Positions 1 to 6,428 are shown, numbered from the stretch's first letter. The stretch: DNA of 10,376 nucleotides from Streptomyces sp. NRRL WC-3549 (GCF_000721935.1 NZ_KL585408.1:52254-62629); one strand, 5' to 3'. Numbers and translations are program-made. The notes: generated by a model not told the origin, from the letters alone.

Positions 1-1
1 G

Positions 2-34
2 CGCCGCCACGAGCCCGAGGTGATGCGCAAGTAG
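2..34 (+). CDS. 3' end of a gene entering from the left edge (unknown product)
   Basis: One frame is open from the left edge and ends at a TAG, giving the C-terminal residues RRHEPEVMRK. A perfect terminator hairpin starts 40 bases later, which supports a real plus-strand gene ending here. Eleven codons are far too few to suggest a function. Confidence 0.45.
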   Translation, partial: RRHEPEVMRK

Positions 35-73
35 CGCCCGCGGGGCCTCGTACCGGGGCCCGGAAACGCCCGA

Positions 74-99
74 GGGCGGCACCCCGCGGGGTGCCGCCC
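74..99. terminator. Perfect GC-rich hairpin between converging genes
   Basis: The 12-base arms GGGCGGCACCCC (74-85) and GGGGTGCCGCCC (88-99) are perfect inverted repeats around GC. In practice they fold as a long stem with a small loop. There is no strong U-tract, only TTCGG after it on the plus strand, which is usual for Streptomyces terminators. It lies between the end of the left-edge gene and the 3' end of the minus-strand SLT gene and could serve both. Confidence 0.75.
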
Positions 100-179
100 T
101 TCGGCATGTGCCGGCCCGGTCACGCGACGCCGCGGACCGGCGGTCCGGCTGCTCTGCCGGGCCTCGCTCGGTGCGTGGC

Positions 180-905
180 TCAGTACGCGCTGTCGACGTT
201 GTCGATCGAGCCGTACTTGTCGGCGGCGTAGTTGGCCGCGGCGGTGATGTTGGCGACCGGGTCGTACTGGTCCTTCTTGGTGCCGGCGACGTGGTAGAAG
301 TCGAACGTCGGCTTGATGACCTGCAGCAGGCCCTTGGACGGGACGCCGTTGATGGCGTTGATGTCCCAGTTGTTGATCGCGTGCGGGTTACCGCTGGACT
401 CACGCATGATGTTGCGGTGCAGGCCCTCGTACGTGCCCGGGATCTTCTTCTGGTGCATGATCGACAGGGCCTCGCGGATCCAGCCGTCGAGGTTGTTCGC
501 GTAGACCGGCTTGCGGACGGCCGCACGGCTGGACTTCTCGGAGGAACGCTTCTGCGCGTCCGCCTTGGCCTTTGCGGCGGCCTTGACCTTCGCCGCGGCC
601 TGGTCGGCGGCCTTCTTCTTGGCGTCGGCGGCCTTCGCCTTGGCGGCGTCGGCGGCCTTCACCAGCTGTTCGGCGGTGGAGTGCTGCTCGATGACGCTGG
701 CCTGGAGGGAGTCGGTCTTCGCCTTGCCGGCGAACGTGGCCGGCGCACCGGAGACGGCCTGCGGCTCGGTGGTCGCCGACGCGTCGTCGTGGGGGACCAG
801 GGAGAAGGCGACAGCGGCGGCGGCCAGGGTGGACACACCCGCGACGGAGAGCTTCTGCGCCTTGTTCAGGCGACGGCTACGGCTGGTGATGCGGGAGATG
901 GACAT
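180..905 (-). CDS. Secreted SLT-domain lytic transglycosylase-like protein
   Basis: This 241-residue protein is a probable peptidoglycan-cleaving enzyme acting outside the membrane. Residues 1-44 form a signal peptide: a basic start rich in R and K, a hydrophobic core at about 19-37, and an ASA-type cleavage site near 42-44. Residues about 82-127 are an Ala/Lys/Asp-rich, helix-prone linker that probably spans the wall. The C-terminal domain (about 139-241) is SLT/lysozyme-like: ES-GNP around the likely catalytic Glu169, SKGLLQV at 190-196, and the NITAAANYAADKYG helix at 219-232. The ATG at 905 is chosen because it begins the signal peptide and is preceded by GAAGAGG nine bases upstream; the open frame further upstream has no secretion features. 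Family assignment is firm, but the activity is inferred. SLT and Rpf wall hydrolases of streptomycetes act in germination and growth. It is transcribed divergently from the kinase gene. Confidence 0.88.
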   Translation of the reverse strand: MSISRITSRSRRLNKAQKLSVAGVSTLAAAAVAFSLVPHDDASATTEPQAVSGAPATFAGKAKTDSLQASVIEQHSTAEQLVKAADAAKAKAADAKKKAADQAAAKVKAAAKAKADAQKRSSEKSSRAAVRKPVYANNLDGWIREALSIMHQKKIPGTYEGLHRNIMRESSGNPHAINNWDINAINGVPSKGLLQVIKPTFDFYHVAGTKKDQYDPVANITAAANYAADKYGSIDNVDSAY

Positions 906-1385
906 GCAGTCGTACCTCTTCGAATAGCAGGGCCCTCGGCGAGGACGCGGACGGAAGCGCCGAAGCACATCTCCGTCGGGGACGCTTGCAATTCTTAGCG
1001 CCAGCAAAATGCGCTGGCAAAGGTGTGACGTACGAAGCCGGGTAGTGGAGGGGAGTGGTGTTCCTGCCTCTCTGTCCGTTTTGGGTGCAGCCCTAATGCC
1101 CGCTTTGGTGCAACTATCCGTCTTCGTAAGTGACGTGGGTCCTATGCCTGGGCTCACACGGGGAGGCCCTCATGCTTACGAAAGGTTGCTTACGTAATGC
1201 GGAGTGTGACGTTCCGTGCGAGGGGTGGGGAGGGGGGTGCGCCCTCCTCGGCCGGGCAGGGGGCGCCCGCCCCGGAGGGCGTGCGGCGCGGGGCCGGGGA
1301 GCCCTCCGGCCTACGACCGACGCCCCATGCGGCAGGGGTCCCCGGTCCGATACGGCCGCCCCGGCCCCGCCGGTACCGTGAGCGC
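906..1385. promoter_or_regulatory. 480-base divergent intergenic region
   Basis: No credible gene lies here. The SLT-proximal half is unusually AT-rich for this genome. It holds a short inverted repeat (GCCAGC 1000-1005, GCTGGC 1013-1018) and an overlapping alternative one (AGCGC 997-1001, GCGCT 1011-1015). CTTACGAA-type motifs occur at 1123-1130 (inverted), 1175-1182 and 1189-1197, and GTGTGACGT occurs at 1023-1031 and 1204-1212. The kinase-proximal half is extremely GC-rich, with three G-runs at 1222-1237 and a strong hairpin at 1292-1311 (8 pairs counting one G-T, loop AGCC). It presumably carries the divergent promoters. No c-di-AMP riboswitch was recognised in the SLT leader. Confidence 0.6.
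1374..1385 (+). promoter_or_regulatory. Candidate -10 box of a leaderless kinase transcript
   Basis: TACCGT (1374-1379) fits the TANNNT -10 pattern and is followed by exactly six bases before the ATG at 1386. That places the expected transcription start at or next to the start codon. No Shine-Dalgarno sequence precedes the ATG. I see no good -35 box. Confidence 0.4.
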
Positions 1386-2465
1386 ATGAGTCACCGCCCA
1401 CCGTCAGGCCTCGCCGCGGTCAGCGCCGCGCTGCTCGCCATGAGCCGGCACCTGGAGATGAGGGACGTCCTCAAGACGATCGTCGCCTCCGCGCGCGAGC
1501 TGCTGGACGCCGAGTACGCGGCCCTGGGCGTCCCCGACGACCACGGCGGCTTCGCCCAGTTCGTCGTCGACGGGGTCAGTGACGCGCAGTGGAAGGCCAT
1601 CGGCCCGCTGCCACGGCAGCACGGCATCCTCGCCGCCATGCTCCGCGAGGCCACCCCCCAGCGCCTCGCCGACGTCCGCACGGACCCCCGGTTCGAGGGC
1701 TGGCCCGACGCCCACCCCGACATGTCCGACTTCCTCGGCCTGCCGATCCGGGACGGCGAGGAGACCATCGGCGCCCTCTTCCTCGCCAACAAGCGCTGCC
1801 CCAAGCCCTCCGGCGGCTGCGGCTTCACCGAGGCCGACGAGGAACTCCTGGGCATCCTCGCCCAGCACGCGGCGATCGCCCTCACCAACGCCCGCCTGTA
1901 CGAGCGCAGCCGGGAGCTCACCATCGCCGAGGAGCGCTCCCGCCTCGCCCACGAACTCCACGACGCCGTCAGCCAGAAACTCTTCTCGCTCCGGCTGACC
2001 GCCCAGGCCGCCGCCGCCCTCGTCGACCGCGACCCCGCCCGCGCCAAGGGCGAACTCCAGCAGGTCGCGGCCCTGGCGGCCGAGGCCGTGGACGAACTGC
2101 GCGCCGCCGTCGTGGAGCTGCGGCCCGCGGCCCTGGACGAGGACGGACTGATCGCGACCCTGCGCAACCAGATCCAGGTCCTGGACCGGGCCCACACCGC
2201 CCGGGTCACCTTCGAGAGCACCGGGGTACGGGCGCTGCCCTCGGCCCAGGAGGAGGCCCTGCTCCGCGTCTCCCAGGAGGCCCTGCACAACGCCCTGCGC
2301 CACTCGGGGGCCGGGCACGTCTCGGTGAGCCTGTCTCTTATACACATGTGTATAAGAGACAGCGTCTCGATGCGGCACCGGGCCGGCAGCGTCGGCGGCA
2401 GGCTCACCGTCGAGTCCGAGCCCGGAGAGGGCACCACGATCACGATGGAGGTCCCCGGTGGCTGA
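1386..2465 (+). CDS. GAF-domain sensor histidine kinase (NarL-type), with an adapter artefact inside its ATPase domain
   Basis: This is a cytoplasmic sensor kinase, 359 residues as read. A GAF sensor domain covers about residues 27-170. A HisKA_3 dimerisation box follows, ERSRLAHELHDAVSQKL, with His192 of ELHD as the phosphoacceptor. The HATPase N-box is SQEALHNALRHS (296-307, Asn302). Residues 316-326 (LSLIHMCIRDS) are encoded by a 32-base Tn5 mosaic-end palindrome (2331-2362), not by native sequence. The D-box (DxGxG) and the GL before SMRHRA are absent, while the final GGRLTVESEPGEGTTI block is normal. By family comparison roughly 30 native residues are lost. The true gene is probably intact in the organism. 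Start ATG 1386 is chosen over an upstream extension into Gly/Pro/Arg-rich non-coding sequence. The stop overlaps the regulator's GTG by 8 bases, so the two form one operon. Confidence 0.88.
   Translation: MSHRPPSGLAAVSAALLAMSRHLEMRDVLKTIVASARELLDAEYAALGVPDDHGGFAQFVVDGVSDAQWKAIGPLPRQHGILAAMLREATPQRLADVRTDPRFEGWPDAHPDMSDFLGLPIRDGEETIGALFLANKRCPKPSGGCGFTEADEELLGILAQHAAIALTNARLYERSRELTIAEERSRLAHELHDAVSQKLFSLRLTAQAAAALVDRDPARAKGELQQVAALAAEAVDELRAAVVELRPAALDEDGLIATLRNQIQVLDRAHTARVTFESTGVRALPSAQEEALLRVSQEALHNALRHSGAGHVSVSLSLIHMCIRDSVSMRHRAGSVGGRLTVESEPGEGTTITMEVPGG
2331..2362. other. Sequencing-library artefact: two Tn5/Nextera mosaic ends joined head to head
   Basis: CTGTCTCTTATACACA (2331-2346) is followed directly by its reverse complement TGTGTATAAGAGACAG (2347-2362). 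Each half is 16 of the 19 bases of the Tn5 mosaic end used in Nextera tagmentation. The pair equals the mate-pair junction adapter without its central six bases. It is AT-rich within GC-rich coding DNA. The nine bases before it (TCGGTGAGC) differ from the nine after it (CGTCTCGAT), so there is no Tn5 target duplication, and no transposon cargo is present. The encoded peptides SLIHMCIRD and, on the other strand, YTHVYKRQ are familiar adapter-derived contaminants of protein databases. Confidence 0.96.
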
Positions 2466-3102
2466 CAAGATCATCAAAGTCCTGCTGGTCGACGACCACC
2501 AGGTCGTCCGGCGCGGACTCCGCACCTTCCTGGAGGTCCAGGACGACATCGAGGTGGTCGGCGAGGCGTCCGACGGTGCCCAGGGGGTCAGCGAGGCCGA
2601 GTCGCTGCGGCCCGACGTTGTCCTGATGGACGTCAAGATGCCGGGCACCGACGGCATCGAGGCCCTGCGCCGGCTCCGCGAGCTGGACAACCCCGCCAAG
2701 GTGCTGATCGTCACGAGCTTCACCGAGCAGCGCACGGTCGTCCCGGCCCTGCGCGCAGGCGCCTCCGGATACGTGTACAAGGACGTCGACCCGGACGCGC
2801 TCGCCGGCGCCATCCGCTCCGTCCACGCCGGCCACGTCCTGCTGCAGCCCGAGGTCGCCGGGGCGCTCCTGGCCCAGGAGGACGCGGGCCAAGGCACGGG
2901 CCGGGGGAGCACCCTGACCGAACGGGAACGCGAGGTGCTGGGGCTGATCGCCGACGGCCGCTCCAACCGGGAGATCGCCCGCGCACTGGTCCTGTCCGAG
3001 AAGACCGTCAAGACGCACGTCTCGAACATCCTGATGAAGCTCGACCTGTCCGACCGGACCCAGGCCGCCCTCTGGGCCGTACGGCACGGGGCGGCCGGCT
3101 GA
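2458..3102 (+). CDS. NarL/LuxR-family response regulator
   Basis: This 214-residue DNA-binding regulator is the partner of the kinase just upstream. The receiver domain covers about 1-120. Its acidic pocket is Asp12-Asp13, the phosphorylation site is Asp58 in LMDVKMPG, the switch threonine is Thr86 and the conserved lysine is Lys108 in YVYKD. A Gly/Gln-rich linker (about 140-150) leads to a LuxR-type helix-turn-helix at about 152-208, LTEREREVLGLIADGRSNREIA through the recognition helix at SEKTVKTHVSNIL. All key residues are present. The GTG start at 2458 overlaps the kinase stop, which suggests translational coupling. The targets cannot be read from the sequence; such regulators often control their own or neighbouring promoters. 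Confidence 0.95.
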   Translation: MADKIIKVLLVDDHQVVRRGLRTFLEVQDDIEVVGEASDGAQGVSEAESLRPDVVLMDVKMPGTDGIEALRRLRELDNPAKVLIVTSFTEQRTVVPALRAGASGYVYKDVDPDALAGAIRSVHAGHVLLQPEVAGALLAQEDAGQGTGRGSTLTEREREVLGLIADGRSNREIARALVLSEKTVKTHVSNILMKLDLSDRTQAALWAVRHGAAG

Positions 3103-3118
3103 GCCCCCGGGCCCCTCG

Positions 3119-3898
3119 TCAGCGCCCCCGCTCCTCCAGATACGCGTTGTACGCCGCGACCTGGGCCCGCCTCGCCACCCGCTCCACCGGCCGCAGCGCC
3201 TCACTCCTGGCCGCGATCTCCGAGGCGCTGACCGCGCCGCCGTGGCCGTACCCGTGGGCGACCGTCACCAGCAGCCCCACCCGCTGGGCCAGCTCCAGCA
3301 CCCGTACCGCCCGGGGCGGGTACCCCGGCGCCAGCACCTCGCGGCCCCGCTCCGCCCGCGCCCGGTACGCGTCCAGCGCGGCCTCCGCCACCGGTCCGGA
3401 CGCGGCGACGTCCAGCCGCGACAGCACCGCCGTCGCGTCCCGCAGCGCCTCCGCCAGCTCCCGCTCGGCCTCGCCCAGCGACGGCACGTCGGCCGGCGGC
3501 GCCTCCCGTACCGGCAGGCAGTGCCACACCACCTCGGCGTGCACGTCCCCCTCGGGCCCCGCCTCACTCACCTCCGGCACCAGGCCGTACGGAACCCCGA
3601 AGGCCACCACCGCCTCCTCCGCGTCGAGCGCACGCGCGTTGAAGTCCGGGGGCCCGCTGAGGCCCAGCGGATGGCCGGGCACCGGGAGCGCCACCCGGAA
3701 TCCCGTCGCGCCGAGCGCCCGCAGCCGTCCGAGCGCCAGCGTGAGCCCGACCGGCCCCGTCTCGCCCGGCACCCCCTCGACGCGGTGCACCGCGTCCTGG
3801 CCGACGATCGCGTGCGCCGCGTCGTCCGGCGGGACGAGACCGGCGAGAAGCGCGTTTCCCCATGCGGCGAGCCGCCCTGAGCGTGGTTCCGAAAGCAT
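3119..3898 (-). CDS. Uncharacterised actinobacterial protein
   Basis: I do not recognise this 259-residue protein. It has no signal peptide, no clear membrane segment, and no Walker, HTH or metal-cluster motif. Visible traits are a Pro/Gly-rich N-terminal half with alternating hydrophobic strands (LGATGFRVALPVPGHP at about 63-78), a middle segment VVWHCLPVREAPP, and an Ala/Arg/Glu-rich helical C-terminal half ending in RRAQVAAYNAYLEERGR. Coding character is good: strong G/C third-position bias over the whole frame, and the opposite-strand frames translate to low-complexity Ser/Arg/Pro protein. The start at 3898 is supported by a TAGGCT -10-like box six bases upstream and no Shine-Dalgarno, which suggests a leaderless message. 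It converges on the response regulator with a 16-base gap and is divergent from the ABC ATPase gene. Confidence 0.75.
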   Translation of the reverse strand: MLSEPRSGRLAAWGNALLAGLVPPDDAAHAIVGQDAVHRVEGVPGETGPVGLTLALGRLRALGATGFRVALPVPGHPLGLSGPPDFNARALDAEEAVVAFGVPYGLVPEVSEAGPEGDVHAEVVWHCLPVREAPPADVPSLGEAERELAEALRDATAVLSRLDVAASGPVAEAALDAYRARAERGREVLAPGYPPRAVRVLELAQRVGLLVTVAHGYGHGGAVSASEIAARSEALRPVERVARRAQVAAYNAYLEERGR

Positions 3899-3910
3899 GC
3901 CGACAGCCTA
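3899..3910 (-). promoter_or_regulatory. Candidate -10 box of a leaderless transcript for the 259-residue protein
   Basis: On the minus strand TAGGCT (3910-3905) is followed by six bases and then the ATG at 3898-3896. This is the same spacing seen before the kinase and nfeD-type genes. There is no clear -35 box. Confidence 0.35.
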
Positions 3911-3961
3911 GGGAACGGAGCGCGGACGGGCCCTAGGAGTCGGAGCACTCTCCGGGTGGCG

Positions 3962-3967
3962 TAGGTT
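3962..3967 (+). promoter_or_regulatory. Weak candidate -10 box for the ABC ATPase gene
   Basis: TAGGTT matches TANNNT and would give a leader of about 58 bases ahead of the Shine-Dalgarno and ATG. No convincing -35 element sits 16-18 bases upstream, so this is only a suggestion. Confidence 0.25.
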
Positions 3968-4015
3968 TTCCTTGGGAGCCGTGCCCACAGGCACGCGACG
4001 ATCTCGACACTGCAT

Positions 4016-4021
4016 GGGGAG
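4016..4021 (+). promoter_or_regulatory. Ribosome binding site deciding the ABC ATPase start
   Basis: GGGGAG is followed by ten bases and ATG 4032. This favours 4032 over the in-frame ATG at 3972. Confidence 0.6.
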
Positions 4022-4031
4022 ACAACGCGCC

Positions 4032-4832
4032 ATGAGCGATGTACTGGAGCTGGTGGACGTATCCGTGGTCCGCGACGGACGCGCTCTGGTGGACGACGTC
4101 TCCTGGTCGGTCAAGGAGGGGGAGCGCTGGGTCATCCTCGGCCCGAACGGGGCGGGCAAGACCACCCTGCTCAACATCGCCTCCAGCTACCTCTTCCCGA
4201 GCACCGGCACGGCCACGGTCCTCGGCGAGCGGCTCGGCGGAGTCGGCACCGACGTCTTCGAGCTCCGGCCCCGCATCGGCATCGCCGGTGTCGCGATGGC
4301 CGACAAGCTGCCCAAGCGCCAGACGGTCCTGCAGACGGTCCTCACCGCCGCGTACGGCATGACCGCCACCTGGAACGAGGACTACGAGGCCGTCGACGAG
4401 GAGCGGGCCCGCGCCTTCCTCGACCGGCTCGGCATGACCGACTACCTCGACCGGAGGTTCGGCACGCTCTCCGAGGGCGAGCGCAAGCGCACCCTCATCG
4501 CGCGCGCCATGATGACCGACCCCGAGCTGCTCCTGCTCGACGAGCCCGCGGCCGGCCTCGACCTCGGGGGCCGTGAGGACCTGGTCCGCCGGCTCGGCCG
4601 GCTCGCCCGCGACCCGTACGCCCCCTCCATGATCATGGTGACGCACCACGTCGAGGAGATCGCCCCCGGCTTCACCCACGTCCTCATGATCCGACAGGGC
4701 AAGGTGCTCGCCGCCGGCCCCATGGAGACCGAGCTCAGCTCCCGCAACCTCTCCCTCTGCTTCGGCCTGCCGCTCGTCGTCGAGCACCACGGCGACCGCT
4801 ACACCGCCCGCGGACTCCCCCTCGGCAAGTAG
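4032..4832 (+). CDS. ABC transporter-type ATPase without an adjacent permease
   Basis: This 266-residue single ABC ATPase domain has Walker A GPNGAGKTT at 37-45, an LSEGERKR signature at 146-153 in place of LSGGQ, Walker B LLLLDEP at 166-172, a D-loop at 174-177 (AGLD) and the H-loop His205 in VTHHVEE. All catalytic residues are present, so it should bind and hydrolyse ATP. The LSEGE signature resembles the YlmA/ModF-like group of ABC proteins. No permease or binding-protein gene is adjacent, so the substrate is unknown, and a non-transport role is possible. ATG 4032 is chosen because GGGGAG (4016-4021) lies ten bases upstream and the family's N-terminus starts at LELVDVSV. The same frame extends back to an ATG at 3972 without homology-like sequence. 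Confidence 0.9.
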   Translation: MSDVLELVDVSVVRDGRALVDDVSWSVKEGERWVILGPNGAGKTTLLNIASSYLFPSTGTATVLGERLGGVGTDVFELRPRIGIAGVAMADKLPKRQTVLQTVLTAAYGMTATWNEDYEAVDEERARAFLDRLGMTDYLDRRFGTLSEGERKRTLIARAMMTDPELLLLDEPAAGLDLGGREDLVRRLGRLARDPYAPSMIMVTHHVEEIAPGFTHVLMIRQGKVLAAGPMETELSSRNLSLCFGLPLVVEHHGDRYTARGLPLGK

Positions 4833-4850
4833 GTTCCGCGCCACAGTCGG

Positions 4851-4875
4851 CTTCCCGGCGCCCTGTCGGGGAAGG
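4851..4875 (+). terminator. Hairpin after the ABC ATPase gene
   Basis: CTTCCCG (4851-4857) pairs with CGGGGAAGG (4867-4875) with one bulged G and a nine-base loop, starting 19 bases after the stop. It has no U-tract. It lies just ahead of the next gene's -10 box, so it would insulate the following gene if it terminates. Confidence 0.4.
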
Positions 4876-4887
4876 CACCCGCGGTCC

Positions 4888-4899
4888 TACGATGGCGGG
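4888..4899 (+). promoter_or_regulatory. Candidate -10 box for a leaderless NfeD-type transcript
   Basis: TACGAT (4888-4893) is followed by GGCGGG and the GTG at 4900, six bases later. A weak -35-like CTGTCG sits at 4863-4868 with a long 19-base spacer. The GGCGGG is too close to the start to act as a normal Shine-Dalgarno, which supports leaderless initiation. Confidence 0.4.
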
Positions 4900-5328
4900 G
4901 TGGACATCGACGCGTGGGTGTGGTGGCTGATCGGCGCGGTGGGACTGGGCATCCCCCTCGTCCTGACCGCGATGCCCGAATTCGGAATGTTCGCCGTCGG
5001 AGCGGTGGCCGCGGCCGTCGTCGCCGCCCTCGGCGGGGGAGTCGTCGCCCAGGTCCTGGTCTTCGTCGTGGTGTCGGTGGCGCTCGTCGCCGCCGTACGC
5101 CCGATCGCGGCCAGACACCGAGCCGGCCGGACCGGCCACGCCAGCGGCATCGACGCGCTGAAAGGCCGTCAGGCCGTCGTCCTGGAACGCGTGGACGGCA
5201 GCGGCGGCCGCATCAAGCTGGCCGGGGAGGTCTGGTCCGCCCGCTCGCTCGACGGCGACCAGAGCTACGAACCCGGCCGGCAGGTCGACGTCGTGGACAT
5301 CGACGGCGCGACGGCCGTCGTCATGTGA
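4900..5328 (+). CDS. NfeD-family membrane protein (short form)
   Basis: This 142-residue membrane protein has three closely spaced hydrophobic segments (about 5-25, 27-47, 48-68). A basic stretch (RPIAARHRAGR) and a soluble C-terminal OB-fold-like domain (about 88-142) follow. The segments GRQAVVLERVDGSGGRIKL, GEVWSAR and GRQVDVVDIDGATAVV are hallmarks of the NfeD C-terminal domain. It lacks the long N-terminal ClpP-like serine protease domain of full-length NfeD proteins, so it is the short type. A slipin gene follows 165 bases downstream, the partner expected for NfeD. Together they are thought to scaffold membrane microdomains. The GTG at 4900 places the first membrane helix right at the N-terminus. 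Confidence 0.9.
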   Translation: MDIDAWVWWLIGAVGLGIPLVLTAMPEFGMFAVGAVAAAVVAALGGGVVAQVLVFVVVSVALVAAVRPIAARHRAGRTGHASGIDALKGRQAVVLERVDGSGGRIKLAGEVWSARSLDGDQSYEPGRQVDVVDIDGATAVVM

Positions 5329-5493
5329 GCGAACCGTTCACACGGCGGGCCGGGGTCTGCCACACTCGAAGTCGATCATCATGGAAATGCGATCGCCCGT
5401 CCTGAGAACGCGACTTCCAAGAAGCGCGACTCCCATGGCAGCGCGACCTCGATCATCGCGATCCGTCGGCAAACGAAGGGCTCGAGGCACACG
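5329..5493 (+). repeat. Irregular GCGACTYC repeats in the NfeD-slipin gap
   Basis: Related copies occur at 5410-5418 (GCGACTTCC), 5426-5434 (GCGACTCCC), 5443-5450 (GCGACCTC) and 5458-5464 (GCGATCC), spaced 15-17 bases apart. A GCGATC is further upstream at 5389. TCGATCATC is also repeated at 5372-5380 and 5449-5457. The gap is less GC-rich than the flanking genes. A short Shine-Dalgarno-like GAGG (5484-5487) precedes the slipin ATG by six bases. The repeats could be degenerate tandem duplications or a protein-binding array. Confidence 0.5.
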
Positions 5494-6420
5494 ATGCAGA
5501 TCATCATCGTCCTGGTCATTCTGGTGGTGCTCGTCTTCATCGCCCTGATCAAGACGATCCAGGTCATCCCGCAGGCCAGTGCGGCCATCGTGGAGCGCTT
5601 CGGCCGCTACACCCGCACCCTCAACGCCGGGCTGAACATCGTCGTCCCGTTCATCGACTCGATCCGCAACCGGATCGACCTCCGCGAACAGGTCGTCCCC
5701 TTCCCACCGCAGCCGGTGATCACCCAGGACAACCTCGTCGTCAACATCGACACCGTCATCTACTACCAGGTGACGGACGCCCGCGCCGCGACGTACGAGG
5801 TCGCCAGCTACATCCAGGCGATCGAGCAGCTCACCGTCACCACCCTGCGCAACATCATCGGCGGCATGGACCTGGAGCGGACCCTGACCTCCCGCGAGGA
5901 GATCAACGCGGCCCTGCGCGGTGTCCTCGACGAGGCCACCGGCAAGTGGGGCATCCGCGTCAACCGCGTCGAGCTCAAGGCCATCGAACCGCCCACCTCC
6001 ATCCAGGACTCGATGGAGAAGCAGATGCGCGCCGACCGCGACAAGCGCGCCGCGATCCTCACCGCCGAAGGCATCCGGCAGTCCGCGATCCTCACCGCGG
6101 AGGGCGAGAAGCAGTCGGCGATCCTGCGCGCCGAGGGTGAGGCCAAGGCGTCCGCCCTGCGCGCCGAGGGCGAGGCCCAGGCCATCCGTACGGTCTTCGA
6201 GTCCATCCACGCCGGGGACCCGGACCAGAAGCTCCTCTCGTACCAGTACCTCCAGATGCTCCCGAAGATCGCCGAGGGCGACGCCAACAAGCTCTGGATC
6301 GTGCCCAGTGAGATCGGGGACGCGCTCAAGGGCCTCAGCGGCGCCTTCGGCAACCTCGGCGGCGGCGTACCCGGCTTCAACACCGGTGCGGAGCGCCGGG
6401 AAGAGCCCCCCGTCAAGTGA
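5494..6420 (+). CDS. Slipin (SPFH/Band 7, stomatin-like) membrane protein
   Basis: This 308-residue protein has a single N-terminal membrane anchor (about 2-20), then an SPFH/Band 7 domain (about 22-185) with the family signatures IPQASAAIVERFGRYTRTLNAGLN, REQVVPFPPQPVITQDNL, IYYQVTD and LRNIIGGMDLERTLTSREEIN. A helical segment at about 186-228 carries near-repeats of AILTAEG-type units (AILTAEGIRQS, AILTAEGEKQS, AILRAEGEAKAS, ALRAEGEAQA), typical of the oligomerising coiled coil of slipins. The C-terminal tail is Gly-rich. Slipins form large membrane-bound oligomers and associate with NfeD proteins, encoded here just upstream. The exact role in Streptomyces is not shown by the sequence. The ATG is supported by GAGG six bases upstream and by the hydrophobic start. 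Confidence 0.95.
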   Translation: MQIIIVLVILVVLVFIALIKTIQVIPQASAAIVERFGRYTRTLNAGLNIVVPFIDSIRNRIDLREQVVPFPPQPVITQDNLVVNIDTVIYYQVTDARAATYEVASYIQAIEQLTVTTLRNIIGGMDLERTLTSREEINAALRGVLDEATGKWGIRVNRVELKAIEPPTSIQDSMEKQMRADRDKRAAILTAEGIRQSAILTAEGEKQSAILRAEGEAKASALRAEGEAQAIRTVFESIHAGDPDQKLLSYQYLQMLPKIAEGDANKLWIVPSEIGDALKGLSGAFGNLGGGVPGFNTGAERREEPPVK

Positions 6421-6428
6421 CGCGGTCA

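Noticed and set aside
906..1200. c-di-AMP (ydaO-type) riboswitch ahead of the SLT gene
   Set aside because: Such riboswitches precede several Streptomyces wall hydrolases, so I looked for the conserved core on the minus strand and did not find it; a covariance-model search would settle this.
1197..1385. N-terminal extension of the kinase by 63 codons
   Set aside because: The extension is Gly/Pro/Arg-rich low complexity, and ATG 1386 has a -10 box at leaderless distance.
2331..2362. Natural palindromic operator, or a real Tn5-type insertion remnant in the kinase gene
   Set aside because: Sequence identity to the engineered Tn5 mosaic end, absence of a 9-base duplication and loss of an essential domain block all fit an adapter artefact better.
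3972..4031. Upstream start for the ABC ATPase
   Set aside because: No ribosome site for it, and the extra 20 residues do not resemble the family; GGGGAG points to ATG 4032.
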